Virus record (IMG/VR): IMGVR_UViG_3300028388_005459
Span: 1-62,349 of that record
Source: a virus
DNA length: 62,349 nucleotides
Direction: 5' to 3' (one strand)
Shown here: positions 49,777 to 57,496 of the stretch, piece by piece
Numbering within the stretch: the stretch's first letter is position 1
Layout: each line of letters begins with the position of its first letter
The notes under the pieces: generated by a model
Told to the model about the DNA's origin: nothing
Databases searched by the model: none
The model's input: only the letters and a program-made list of their open reading frames with translations
Position numbers and translations under genes: made by a program

Positions 49777-51093
49777 ATGGGTCAAAATGTATTGAAAAAT
49801 CCGTTTAGCGGCGGATCGAGCCTCCCGGATTACGGGGCCGCCGACGACGGCAAGGCTCTGATGGTCCAGGTCGACGGGTCGGTGGCTTGGGAATTGCCCC
49901 CCGGCGCGGCCGGGGGCGAAGCCACCACGTTTGAAGTGCTCGACGGCCACGGGGACGTTGGATCGGGCGCGGACCAGGTGGCGGTCGGCAACCACGACCA
50001 CAGCGGAGTGTATGAACCGGCCGACGCCACCATCCTGAAGGAAGCGGATATTGGAACGGGCGCGAGCGAAGTTGCGGCGGGCGACCACACCCATGCCAAT
50101 CTGCACTCGCACACCAATAAGACCACCTTGGATGCCATCCCCGACCACTCCGGAGCTTCAGACGGGCAGATTATCGCGGTCCAGGCCGATGGATCTCTGG
50201 CGTTTGAAGATCAAACCGGAGCCGGCGGAGGTGAGGCCACCACGTTTGAAGTGTTGGATTCTAACGGCGATGTAGGAACCGGGTCCGCTCAAGTCGCACA
50301 AGGCGACCATAGTCACGACGCTACCTATGCTCCTATCGCTAAGGGCGTCACCAATGGAGACAGTCACGACCACAGCGGAGGCGACGGCGCGCAGATAGCG
50401 CACACCAGCTTGGGTAGCGTTGGCGCTGACGACCACCACAACAGACAACACGCGCTTGGGGCAGTGGCTGATCACACTTCGGCTACCCTGGCCCAGCTTA
50501 ACGCCCTGGTTTCGGATGCCACGCTGGATGATTCCAGCGACAGCCGCACCCCGAGTAGCCACGGCAACGAGGCGCATGCCTCCACTTTTATTACATCGGG
50601 GGGCGTGACATACGAAAATCTGAACGCCAACAGCGATATTGGGTTGGGCGCGAGCCAGGTGCCTGAGGGCGACAAGGTTCTGGCGCTTGCTGGCGGAACA
50701 ATGGGCGGCAACCTCAATCTCGCTGACAATGATTTGGTCCGCGCCAATCTGAAAGATACGAGCCACGAAACTCAAAGTGTTTCATCGTCTTCCGGCTCCC
50801 TTTCCATCGACCTAACCAACGGCAATGTCGCCACCACCACCTTGACCGAAAACGTGACCAGCTTTTCGGTGTCCAACTGGCCCGCAAGTGGTGATTACGG
50901 CGAACTTCTGATTATTTTGACTCAGGATTCAACCGCCCGAACCGTTGACTGGAGTGGCGCTGGAACGAGCGTCGATTACCACACCAGCGATGGAAACGCT
51001 CCTGACATATCTACGACAGATGAAGTGTATGCGGTTCTCCTTTTCACCATGGACGCGGGCTCTAACGTCCATATTATGGCGAGTAAACAATGA
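49777..51093 (+). CDS. tail fibre with HxH repeats
   Basis: The 438-residue protein has repeated units ending with His-x-His (VGNHDHSGVYEPADA, AGDHTHANLHSHTN, QGDHSHDATYAPIAKG, GDSHDHSGGDGAQIAH), the metal-binding repeats of phage fibres that hold iron or other ions along a trimer. EATTFEVLD is repeated at residues about 46 and 146. The C-terminus is beta-rich. It overlaps the kelch gene by 4 nt. Confidence 0.78.
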   Translation: MGQNVLKNPFSGGSSLPDYGAADDGKALMVQVDGSVAWELPPGAAGGEATTFEVLDGHGDVGSGADQVAVGNHDHSGVYEPADATILKEADIGTGASEVAAGDHTHANLHSHTNKTTLDAIPDHSGASDGQIIAVQADGSLAFEDQTGAGGGEATTFEVLDSNGDVGTGSAQVAQGDHSHDATYAPIAKGVTNGDSHDHSGGDGAQIAHTSLGSVGADDHHNRQHALGAVADHTSATLAQLNALVSDATLDDSSDSRTPSSHGNEAHASTFITSGGVTYENLNANSDIGLGASQVPEGDKVLALAGGTMGGNLNLADNDLVRANLKDTSHETQSVSSSSGSLSIDLTNGNVATTTLTENVTSFSVSNWPASGDYGELLIILTQDSTARTVDWSGAGTSVDYHTSDGNAPDISTTDEVYAVLLFTMDAGSNVHIMASKQ

Positions 51094-51686
51094 GCATGTT
51101 AATCAAATCGTTATTGATAGCGCAATTGTCTGGTGGCGTCGGTTTAGTTGGCTACGTTTATGGTGGGTATGGCGGTGGTGATCTCCAAGATTGTGATGCT
51201 TATGACCCCGATACTTGGACCAACAAAACCAATATGCCATCACCGGGGAGACATGCTTTAGCTGCGTCAACGATAGAAAATGTTGGCTACGTTTATGGTG
51301 GGTATGGCGGTGGTGCTCTCCAAGATTGTGATGCTTATGACCCGGATACTTGGACCAACAAAACCGACATGCCTACTCCGGAGAGAAATAGTTTAGCTGC
51401 GTCAACGATAGAAAATGTTGGCTACGTTTATGGTGGGACGGACGGTAGTTATCTTCAAGATTGTGACGCTTATGACCCCGATACTTGGACCAACAAAACC
51501 GACATGCCTACTCCGGAGAGACAGTTTTTAGCCGCATCAACAATAGAAAATGTCGGTTATGTTTATGGGGGTCAAAATAGTAGTAGTTTTCTTCAAGATT
51601 GTGACGCTTATGCTCCAGATACCTGGACCAACAAAACCGACATGCCTACTCCGGCGAGATACTATTCAGCCGCATCAACGATATAA
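51090..51686 (+). CDS. kelch-repeat protein, possible receptor-binding
   Basis: After a short hydrophobic start (LIKSLLIAQLSGGVGLV), the protein has four near-identical 45-residue kelch repeats (GYVYGGYGGG...DAYDPDTWTNKTDMP...LAASTIENV). The DNA repeats are 135 bp with high identity. Four blades are fewer than the usual 6-7 of a closed propeller, so several chains may combine or the repeat number may vary. Its place after the fibre suggests a tail-tip adhesin. Confidence 0.75.
   Translation: MSMLIKSLLIAQLSGGVGLVGYVYGGYGGGDLQDCDAYDPDTWTNKTNMPSPGRHALAASTIENVGYVYGGYGGGALQDCDAYDPDTWTNKTDMPTPERNSLAASTIENVGYVYGGTDGSYLQDCDAYDPDTWTNKTDMPTPERQFLAASTIENVGYVYGGQNSSSFLQDCDAYAPDTWTNKTDMPTPARYYSAASTI
51147..51686 (+). 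repeat. four 135-bp tandem repeats
   Basis: The units start near GGCTACGTTTATGGTGG at about 51149, 51281, 51420 and 51556 and encode the kelch blades. They share long identical stretches (for example CCAACAAAACCGACATGCC), so copy number could change by recombination. Confidence 0.8.
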
Positions 51687-51696
51687 AGGAGAACAA

Positions 51697-52359
51697 ATGA
51701 ATCACGATTTACATGCGCTTTTATCAGACCATCAAACCGGCATGTCAAGTTTCCAAGACGATTACCTCGTGACTGTTCGTGACGGCGGAACGCTTTACGG
51801 CCAGTATAAGCAATCCCTCCGTGAATTGTATAAACGTTTACGCGGATTGATTGATGAAATTTATGGAGAAAACGGTATAAAAAGGCTGGAACAAAAGATC
51901 GAAAGCCCAACAGATACAATTGAAGAAACCCATGCAAACCTTTTACTTGACCAAGCGAGGTTTCATGCGCAAAACACGTATCGGGAATTTATTAGGTTTT
52001 GGCAACAGGCATCGGCCTTGAAAGATCAGATCGGCGAATTAACGCCGGAGAAACGACGGCAACTTGACGAAGAAATGTGGATATATCGAATCAAGGAAAT
52101 GGCGGCGATAAACTACATGCAATACGGACGGTTGCAAAACAACACTATCGGGTTTTTATCGTCCATGCCACAGCGGATACGGGAGGAATTGTATCCGCAA
52201 ATCTTGAAACCTGAAAACCACCAGAAACTCATAGATGAATACATGAACCGCCCTTTGGATCATGTCGAATATGAGGAATTGCCGTTGCCTGAAACGGTGA
52301 CAATCCCACAAATTGAAAATACGATAAAGGAGGCACAAAAATGTCTAATCACTGCTTAG
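51697..52359 (+). CDS. fibre-associated hypothetical protein, 220 aa
   Basis: The helical protein (HQTGMSSFQDDYLVTVRDGGTLYGQYKQSLRELYKRLRGLIDEIYG) starts at 51697 after AAGGAGAAC. It lies between the kelch protein and small tail-end genes. It may be a tail fibre chaperone or structural protein. No family is recognised. Confidence 0.5.
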   Translation: MNHDLHALLSDHQTGMSSFQDDYLVTVRDGGTLYGQYKQSLRELYKRLRGLIDEIYGENGIKRLEQKIESPTDTIEETHANLLLDQARFHAQNTYREFIRFWQQASALKDQIGELTPEKRRQLDEEMWIYRIKEMAAINYMQYGRLQNNTIGFLSSMPQRIREELYPQILKPENHQKLIDEYMNRPLDHVEYEELPLPETVTIPQIENTIKEAQKCLITA

Positions 52360-52754
52360 TTGAAAACGGTCAAATCAAAAAATACCCCGGTCCTTTGCCG
52401 AAGAATTGGGGTCATGTTTCGAATTTGAAGGCCTTGTCTGATACCGAACTCAAGAAACAAGGGTGGTTGCCGGTTGAGGATGTTATCGACGATTGGAACC
52501 CCAAAACTCATCAGATTGGAGACCCGACATATGAAATTCTGGCTGACAAAGTGATTCGACGGCGGCGGGCGGAACCGCTTCCCGGGCCAAGCCCCGAGGC
52601 GGTGTTGGAAGAAACTGACACTAAAATGATCCGGGTCATTGAGGACTTGTTCGACGCGCTGAAGGCCAAAGGCGTGCTGGCGGACGGTGACCTGCCCAAG
52701 GAGGCGGTGGACCGGATCGAGAAGCGGAAGGCGGCGCGGGAAAATCTTGAATGA
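52341..52754 (+). CDS. tail-end hypothetical protein, 137 aa
   Basis: The protein has ENGQIKKYPGPLPKNWGHVSNLKALSDTELKKQGWLPVEDV, a pattern of small phage tail-fibre-associated proteins, then a charged C-terminal helix. It overlaps both neighbours (19 nt and 4 nt). Confidence 0.55.
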   Translation: MSNHCLVENGQIKKYPGPLPKNWGHVSNLKALSDTELKKQGWLPVEDVIDDWNPKTHQIGDPTYEILADKVIRRRRAEPLPGPSPEAVLEETDTKMIRVIEDLFDALKAKGVLADGDLPKEAVDRIEKRKAARENLE

Positions 52755-53275
52755 TCGATTCCGGGAGTATTTTCTTATCCGCCGCATTGGCACTCATAAG
52801 CGGGCTCGTTATGTTCTGGCTGAAGAGCATATCGGCCCGCATGAAAAAAATGGAGGAATCGATAACAACCCTACAAATGAAGATTCAAGACACTCCAGTA
52901 GGAGAAGAGAAATGTAATCTATATCGTCGGCAATGTATTCGCGACTTTGAAGCACGGGAGGCCGCAATGGACGAGCAAGTGACCCAGATCGAGCGCCGGC
53001 TTGAGGAGGGGAATACGGAAATGGGGCGCTTAGCGACAAGCATAACTGCGCTGACACAAGAGTTGCGCGAACAGCGGGAAATAAATCGAATACAGCGAAG
53101 CGCAATGGAACAAACACACAAGGTGTCGATGCAGAGAGATTTGGTCCTCGTCCAGCGGGTAGAACATGCCCTGAAATTGCAGGGCATTAAAGACTCCGCG
53201 TTGAAACAATGGAAGGAGACTCTCGAGCAAGCAATCAATCAAGACTTGACAAAAGGGCATATAAATGGGGTTTAA
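52751..53275 (+). CDS. membrane-anchored coiled-coil protein, 174 aa
   Basis: One N-terminal transmembrane helix (SIFLSAALALISGLVMFWL) is followed by a long coiled coil (MKKMEESITTLQMKIQ, AMDEQVTQIERRLEEGNTEM, TQELREQREINRIQ). It starts by ATGA overlap. Placed before the lysis genes, it may serve in lysis timing or in superinfection exclusion. Neither role is shown. Confidence 0.6.
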   Translation: MIDSGSIFLSAALALISGLVMFWLKSISARMKKMEESITTLQMKIQDTPVGEEKCNLYRRQCIRDFEAREAAMDEQVTQIERRLEEGNTEMGRLATSITALTQELREQREINRIQRSAMEQTHKVSMQRDLVLVQRVEHALKLQGIKDSALKQWKETLEQAINQDLTKGHINGV

Positions 53276-53792
53276 GGAATTTTATCATTACAAAATTTTT
53301 CTTCCGGTGTCTTCGTTTTTGCATAACGTTTTTTTCTGGATTTTTCACCCGCACAAACTTTGCCAGACCTTAAGGGTCAAAAAGATGATTGAGGAGACAG
53401 CGGTCAGATATCGTCCAGAATCAAATTTGCGTATTGTTTTTGTTCGCGAAGAAATCAGAAGATGGAACCCAATAAGAGACAAAGTTGGCGATTGGCGGCC
53501 GTGGGTTATTACTTTTCTCGCGCGCGGGCGCAAGGACGATTGTGATGGGGCTGCAATATTTGGCAAATGGCTTTTCGAGTTGATAGGGTATGAGGCAGAT
53601 ATTTATTCTCTCATGAGCGAGAGCGGAAGCCACGCCATAGCAGTGACGAGAGCAACAAGCGGCGTGCGATATCTTGTCACAAATAACGAGCTTCTCCGGA
53701 TTCCAGATCGACATTTAAGCGACTGGAAAGGCTGGGCTAAGAGATTATGGTCCCCGCACGTTGTGTATCAAAAGATTATTAAAACAAACTGA
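53265..53792 (+). CDS. transglutaminase/NlpC-like cysteine peptidase
   Basis: The 175-residue protein has a hydrophobic N-terminal region, DDCDGAAIFGKWLF (candidate nucleophile Cys) and SGSHAIAVT (candidate His), as in transglutaminase-like cysteine peptidases. It may cleave peptidoglycan peptides or host protein. It sits just upstream of the endolysin. Confidence 0.6.
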   Translation: MGFKEFYHYKIFLPVSSFLHNVFFWIFHPHKLCQTLRVKKMIEETAVRYRPESNLRIVFVREEIRRWNPIRDKVGDWRPWVITFLARGRKDDCDGAAIFGKWLFELIGYEADIYSLMSESGSHAIAVTRATSGVRYLVTNNELLRIPDRHLSDWKGWAKRLWSPHVVYQKIIKTN

Positions 53793-53811
53793 AACGCAAG
53801 GAGGAAGGAAA

Positions 53812-54363
53812 ATGATGGCAACAGAAATTTATCCGGAATGGTTTAATGAAGCGTTTGACGAGTTGATTGGTATCGAAGGAGGATATGTCAATCACTCCAA
53901 CGATCCTGGTGGCGCGACAAACTGGGGGATCACTCAGCGCGTTTGTGACGAGCATTTCCCAGATCAAGACGTTAAAGACCTGACCCTGTCCCAAGCGAAA
54001 TCGATATATTGGGACGACTACTGGACGAAGATGAATCTTGACCAACTCGAGAGCAAGGCCCTCGCTCTCGAGCTTTTCGAGATGGGCGTAAACATCGGGA
54101 CGGCTCGCGCAATCATTTTCACCCAGAAGGCATGCAACTTTCTTTCTGGAAGCAAGGGGAGGAACAAAATCGCAGTTGATGGCGTTCTTGGCCCGCGAAC
54201 AAAGGCAGAGCTATCTTTTTGGACAAAGAACAATCTAAAGGCTATTTATCGAGCAATCAACGGCCTCCAGTTTATGCACTACTATAAACTGGTAACAGAG
54301 ACAGAGTGGGCCTACCCTTTTGGCGCGGGCTGGATGCTGAGAGTATGGGGGAAAAATGTCTGA
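53812..54363 (+). CDS. endolysin, GH108 family
   Basis: The 183-residue enzyme has the GH108 motif GIEGGYVNHSNDPGGATNWGIT (catalytic Glu in IEGGY) and a C-terminal PG_binding_3-like part with VDGVLGPRTKAEL. It degrades peptidoglycan glycan strands. The start at 53812 follows AAGGAGGAAGGAAA. No signal peptide is visible, so the holin is needed for release. Confidence 0.88.
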   Translation: MMATEIYPEWFNEAFDELIGIEGGYVNHSNDPGGATNWGITQRVCDEHFPDQDVKDLTLSQAKSIYWDDYWTKMNLDQLESKALALELFEMGVNIGTARAIIFTQKACNFLSGSKGRNKIAVDGVLGPRTKAELSFWTKNNLKAIYRAINGLQFMHYYKLVTETEWAYPFGAGWMLRVWGKNV

Positions 54364-54679
54364 AGAAAAACAGGTCAAGATTCAGCCCGTCAAGCGCAAG
54401 CTGTCGAATCTGTGGACTGACGAAAAGGGGCTTCTCTCGCAATCCAAGATCATGCTTTGGATTACATGGTTCTCGTTTTTGAGCGCAGTTCTTGGAGTCA
54501 CGGCGCGCTCTCTGATTTCGAACTGGAATATTAAGCCTGTCGCTGCTGCTGTCGTTTTGGGCGGGCTTTTTGGCTTGTTGGGTCTCTGCCTTTTCAATCG
54601 CCACGATAGTCGCGCATTCACCATCAAAGCGTCAGCCCAAGGCGCAGAGATAACGGTGGGGGCTGAGGAGGAGAAGTGA
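54356..54679 (+). CDS. holin-like protein, two membrane helices
   Basis: The 107-residue protein has two hydrophobic helices (MLWITWFSFLSAVLGVTA and AAAVVLGGLFGLLGLCLF) with a charged N-terminus and an acidic C-terminus. Position after the endolysin (8-nt overlap) and before the spanins fits a holin. Confidence 0.75.
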   Translation: MSEEKQVKIQPVKRKLSNLWTDEKGLLSQSKIMLWITWFSFLSAVLGVTARSLISNWNIKPVAAAVVLGGLFGLLGLCLFNRHDSRAFTIKASAQGAEITVGAEEEK

Positions 54680-54680
54680 G

Positions 54681-54983
54681 ATGGGATTGGACATGATGCT
54701 ATATGCAGTAATCGCCGCCATCGTCATTGGTGGCGGAGTTGGCGGGTGGCTTAGCTATAAGATTCAGTCCGGGCGAGTTGAGCGCGCGCGGCGGCAGAGA
54801 AACCATGCCATCACGCTTGCGAAAGAACTTCGCCGACGCCTTGAGAGACGAGAGCGCGCCGACGAGATCAAAACAGAGGGAGAAAAAAATGAAGCGAGGA
54901 TTTTGGAGGAGGATGATTACGACAGTATTGGCGCTCGTCTTGACGATGCTTTTGGTGAGCGCGTGCGCAAACAAGACGGATGA
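54681..54983 (+). CDS. inner-membrane spanin
   Basis: The 100-residue protein has an N-terminal transmembrane helix (LYAVIAAIVIGGGVGGWLSY) and a long charged periplasmic coil (RQRNHAITLAKELRRRLERRERADE). It overlaps the lipoprotein gene at 54889-55188 in another frame, the Rz/Rz1 arrangement. Confidence 0.8.
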   Translation: MGLDMMLYAVIAAIVIGGGVGGWLSYKIQSGRVERARRQRNHAITLAKELRRRLERRERADEIKTEGEKNEARILEEDDYDSIGARLDDAFGERVRKQDG

Positions 54984-55188
54984 GCCTTGCCAGCCAATAT
55001 CTCTGCCTCCATCTCCTACTTTGATCGACATTGGGGAGTGGGAGCGAGATAAAGAGGCGGGGCTTTATTGTCTCGACAAAGACCAGGCCAAAAAGTTCTT
55101 GATAAACCTCAACCGCCTCAAAACGCATATATCGATTCTGAGAGCGCTTTGTGGGCCAACTCCGGCTGAGCCCTCTCCGGAGGAATAA
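54889..55188 (+). CDS. outer-membrane spanin lipoprotein
   Basis: The 99-residue protein starts at 54889 after GAGGGAG inside the inner spanin gene. Its signal peptide ends in LLVSAC, a lipobox with Cys for lipid attachment, followed by a Pro-rich mature part. Together with the inner spanin it fuses the inner and outer membranes, so the host has an outer membrane. Confidence 0.82.
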   Translation: MKRGFWRRMITTVLALVLTMLLVSACANKTDEPCQPISLPPSPTLIDIGEWERDKEAGLYCLDKDQAKKFLINLNRLKTHISILRALCGPTPAEPSPEE

Positions 55189-55201
55189 AATCGCGTCTCC
55201 G

Positions 55202-55444
55202 TCAAGGTTTGGCGTCATATTGAGCGCGAATTAATCGGCTGAGCCTCGCCTTTAGCTCGAGGCGCATTCCGTCTGCTCCTTCTGCTCTTCGATAGCGCTT
55301 TATCCTTCTGCGCACCCGCGCGCCCTGCTTTTGGTTTCGCAGTTCTTTGAGCATGGATTCTGTAGGGAAATTGAGATCCCAATGCCCGCTCGTCGCTTTG
55401 CAATTCTCGATTTGATTTCGAAACCAGGATTCAAAAGTTTTCAT
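55202..55444 (-). CDS. basic hypothetical protein, 80 aa
   Basis: This is the last gene of the leftward block, convergent with the spanin gene 14 bp away. It has WFRNQIENCKATSGHWDLNFP and an Arg-rich tail (KQGARVRRRIKRYRRAEG). It may bind nucleic acid. I saw no hairpin terminator in the 14-bp gap. Confidence 0.5.
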   Translation of the reverse strand: MKTFESWFRNQIENCKATSGHWDLNFPTESMLKELRNQKQGARVRRRIKRYRRAEGADGMRLELKARLSRLIRAQYDAKP

Positions 55445-55674
55445 TTCATCTCCTCGGGTTTGGCGGGTCTTTTAGCGTTGATCATGGTGACAAAACTTTT
55501 GGATATCTCTGCCAACGCGTCTTCTCTTCCCTTTAGAAACCCTTGTTGTTCAACGCAATCGCAGGGCTCAATGAGAAGATCGATATATGGGGTTGTGTCG
55601 TCAACGTTCGCCTTCAAAGTCTCGCCACAATTTTGACAACGGACCGTGAACTTTACTTCCATCACTTCTGGCAT
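55441..55674 (-). CDS. small zinc-binding protein, 77 aa
   Basis: Paired Cys in VRCQNCGETLKANVDDTTPYIDLLIEPCDC suggest a zinc knuckle, with a helical C-terminus. The start at 55674 follows AAAGGA. A second start at 55662 couples to the upstream stop (TGATG). No role is known. Confidence 0.55.
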   Translation of the reverse strand: MPEVMEVKFTVRCQNCGETLKANVDDTTPYIDLLIEPCDCVEQQGFLKGREDALAEISKSFVTMINAKRPAKPEEMK

Positions 55675-56009
55675 TCGCTATTTCCTTTGATGTTAAGTCT
55701 TTCATATGGGCGAAGATTTTCCTCGCTCCTTATGGCATAATAATCAGCGACGACGCGCCTCAATTCGATTTTGACTCCCTTAACTCCGAGAGCTAAGCAA
55801 GGACAAATATGCGTTCCTAAGCCGGGCAAATCAGGGAAAAGAGTTCGACAAACGTGGCATTTTGTTGCGCGAAAAAAATAATTATTCCCATCCCAATCGT
55901 CATAAAAAGAGTGAAAAGGACACCGGTCTTTATCGATATTCGCCCGATATCCCCATCTCAGTATCCTCCTCATAATTTCGTGGTTTTGAATTATTTCATC
56001 ACGCGTCAT
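55662..56009 (-). CDS. Cys-rich hypothetical protein, 115 aa
   Basis: The protein has MTRDEIIQNHEIMRRILRWGYRANIDKDRCPFHSFYDDW and CHVCRTLF, THICPCLA, giving five Cys and two His that could bind zinc, then an acidic/basic end. It starts 28 nt downstream of a G+C hairpin. No family is recognised. Confidence 0.5.
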   Translation of the reverse strand: MTRDEIIQNHEIMRRILRWGYRANIDKDRCPFHSFYDDWDGNNYFFRATKCHVCRTLFPDLPGLGTHICPCLALGVKGVKIELRRVVADYYAIRSEENLRPYERLNIKGNSECQK

Positions 56010-56036
56010 TATATTTCACCCCTATTTCTTGAAAAT

Positions 56037-56064
56037 GATCGGGGGCCGACGAAAGCCCCCGATC
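56037..56064. other. 10-bp perfect G+C hairpin
   Basis: GATCGGGGGC and its complement flank an 8-nt loop. In the leftward transcript it is followed by ATTTTC, so weak termination or mRNA processing is possible. It separates two small genes. Confidence 0.65.
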
Positions 56065-56087
56065 TGCCACAGATTAACCCCGTAGGG

Positions 56088-56183
56088 TTAGCATTCTCTC
56101 TTACATTCGGCGGAATTTCTTTTTTTGCAGCTTACGCCGGCCCGCTCGTCGCGCTGCAATAAAAAGAGCGTCAAGACTTTCAT
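56088..56183 (-). CDS. very small Cys-containing peptide, 31 aa
   Basis: The ATG at 56183 follows AAAGGAGAAGCA and is preceded by a promoter of the TGGCTATAAY family at 56213. The peptide starts with MKVLTLFLL and has three Cys near its end (SCKKRNSAECKREC). It may be a small regulator or a leader peptide. Evidence is limited to signals. Confidence 0.4.
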   Translation of the reverse strand: MKVLTLFLLQRDERAGVSCKKRNSAECKREC

Positions 56184-56212
56184 TGCTTCTCCTTTCTTTG
56201 CTCTTGCTACTA

Positions 56213-56240
56213 TTTATAGCCAGAATCTTTAAAACCCAAA
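56213..56240 (-). promoter_or_regulatory. early promoter, TGGCTATAAA core
   Basis: TATAAA at 56213-56218 with CTGGC before it stands about 30 bp upstream of the 31-residue ORF. The -35 region is TTTTGG or TTGGGT with imperfect spacing. It is one of the repeated early promoters. Confidence 0.5.
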
Positions 56241-56241
56241 A

Positions 56242-56853
56242 TTAGGCAATTTTGCTTATCTGCCCAACCTTTTCAACTCGAATTGTGTTGTCTGCATTTT
56301 CCAAAAGCGACTCGCTATGGGTGACCATTATGACCTGGATGCCTAGCTCTTGACTTATTTCCTTGACCATTGCAGACGCGAGCGGTTGTAGATTCGCAGA
56401 AAGAAAGCGGAAGGGTTCGTCAAGGACGATTATTGGGCGAGTCTTTGGCCCTGAAAGATTCCAGAGAGCAACTCTTGCCGCAAAGGCGGCAATGTCGACA
56501 GCTCCTCCCCCAGAGGATGCCATAGGATCGAGCTTTTTCCCATTTGGATGAATAAACCAAATATCTGCCTCCGTTTTCCCTCGTCTTGTCACAAAATCAA
56601 TCTCGAATTCGTAGGCATCATTCTCGAAGACAATGCCAAGCGCAGTAGTGACAAGCGCATTGACGTTTATCTTGAATTGGTTTTGGGTTTCTTGCGCGAC
56701 TTTTTGAATAATGATCTGCGCTTTTGTGGTATAATCGATCTCGGTTTCAAGCTCCGCAATCGTTTCTTCGTGCCGGAAAATTTGATCGTCAAGCGCGTTT
56801 CGTCGCCCAATCATTTGGTCCAGTTTTGTTCGCGCGTTTCTAATGGGGAACAT
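56242..56853 (-). CDS. SbcC/Rad50-like ATPase, C-terminal half
   Basis: The 203-residue protein begins with a helical coil (LDQMIGRRNALDDQIFRHEETIAELETEID), then the ABC C-terminal lobe: SSGGGAVDIAAFAARVALW (signature), PIIVLDEPFRFLS (Walker B with catalytic Glu) and VIMVTHSESLLENAD (H-loop). It lacks Walker A, which lies in the separate gene at 59104-60018. The two would have to assemble into one ATPase head for the SbcD-like nuclease. Confidence 0.82.
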   Translation of the reverse strand: MFPIRNARTKLDQMIGRRNALDDQIFRHEETIAELETEIDYTTKAQIIIQKVAQETQNQFKINVNALVTTALGIVFENDAYEFEIDFVTRRGKTEADIWFIHPNGKKLDPMASSGGGAVDIAAFAARVALWNLSGPKTRPIIVLDEPFRFLSANLQPLASAMVKEISQELGIQVIMVTHSESLLENADNTIRVEKVGQISKIA

Positions 56854-57112
56854 TTGTGGATGCGCTTTCGACGCTTTCGTATTTTTTGAGCCGCCCCTTC
56901 AATTCTTGATTTTCCGCAGCGAGCCCGATGGTGAGGTAAATGGTATGCTCAAACGAGTCAAAAAACCCCAAAATGTTTTGAAGAAAAGCGAGCATAGGCG
57001 GGTTGTTTCGATTTTTTTGGGTGGCGCGCTCGATCTTTTTCTTTGCCGTCGAAATGTCGACGCGAAGGTTACGGAGCCGGTCTTGCAGCGCTTTATCCGC
57101 AGGGTTCATCAT
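56840..57112 (-). CDS. coiled-coil protein beside split SbcC, 90 aa
   Basis: The protein has LQDRLRNLRVDISTAKKKIERATQKN, then a short hydrophobic-turn region and QELKGRLKKYE. Coupled by overlap to the C-terminal SbcC half (14 nt) and to the next coil upstream (4 nt), it may supply arm segments of the split ATPase. Confidence 0.5.
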   Translation of the reverse strand: MMNPADKALQDRLRNLRVDISTAKKKIERATQKNRNNPPMLAFLQNILGFFDSFEHTIYLTIGLAAENQELKGRLKKYESVESASTNVPH

Positions 57113-57366
57113 TGGCCTCCTATTTGGGGGAAAGTCTTTTGAAAAGTCTCCATTGATTTTTTGAGCTTTTTTCGCTTTCTTGCAAGCTCTGCCTCAAGTT
57201 TTGCCACCATATCTTCGGCGGTTTTTGATCCTTTTGTTTTTTCCATAAGCATCTCGTTAATATTCTCGAGCCGCCCATCAAGTTGATCGATTTCTTTTTG
57301 TTTGGAGGTAATTTGTTTTTGGATTCGCGCTACCTTCTGGACCAAATTCGTGTTGTCGCTTTTCAT
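57109..57366 (-). CDS. coiled-coil protein, 85 aa
   Basis: This is nearly one continuous coiled coil (VARIQKQITSKQKEIDQLDGRLENINEML, then AEDMVAKLEAELARKRKKLKKSMETF). It starts after AAGGAGTTGAGCGAAG and overlaps the next gene by 4 nt. Composition and location suggest that it belongs to the SbcC-like complex. Confidence 0.55.
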   Translation of the reverse strand: MKSDNTNLVQKVARIQKQITSKQKEIDQLDGRLENINEMLMEKTKGSKTAEDMVAKLEAELARKRKKLKKSMETFQKTFPQIGGQ

Positions 57367-57496
57367 CTTCGCTCAACTCCTTCCACGCTGGGCACCCTCG
57401 GCATTGCTTATACCTCCAGCGTCGTATATTGATAACACTATGCCAGCATTCGCGCTCGGGTTCGCGCGGGCAAGATATTTGTTTATCCTCAGTCAA
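57278..57496 (-). CDS. Cys-rich small protein, TTG start, 72 aa
   Basis: The frame contains CPREPERECWHSVINIRRWRYKQCRGCPAWKEL, a natural-looking Cys pattern, then a helical SEDEKRQHEF. A TTG at 57496 overlaps the stop of the upstream gene by 8 nt. It overlaps the coiled-coil gene by 89 nt in another frame. It may instead be joined to the upstream protein by a frameshift. Confidence 0.4.
   Translation of the reverse strand: MTEDKQISCPREPERECWHSVINIRRWRYKQCRGCPAWKELSEDEKRQHEFGPEGSANPKTNYLQTKRNRST

Noticed and set aside
55189-55201. Terminator between the convergent blocks
   Set aside because: Only 13 bp separate the genes and no hairpin with a U-run is visible.
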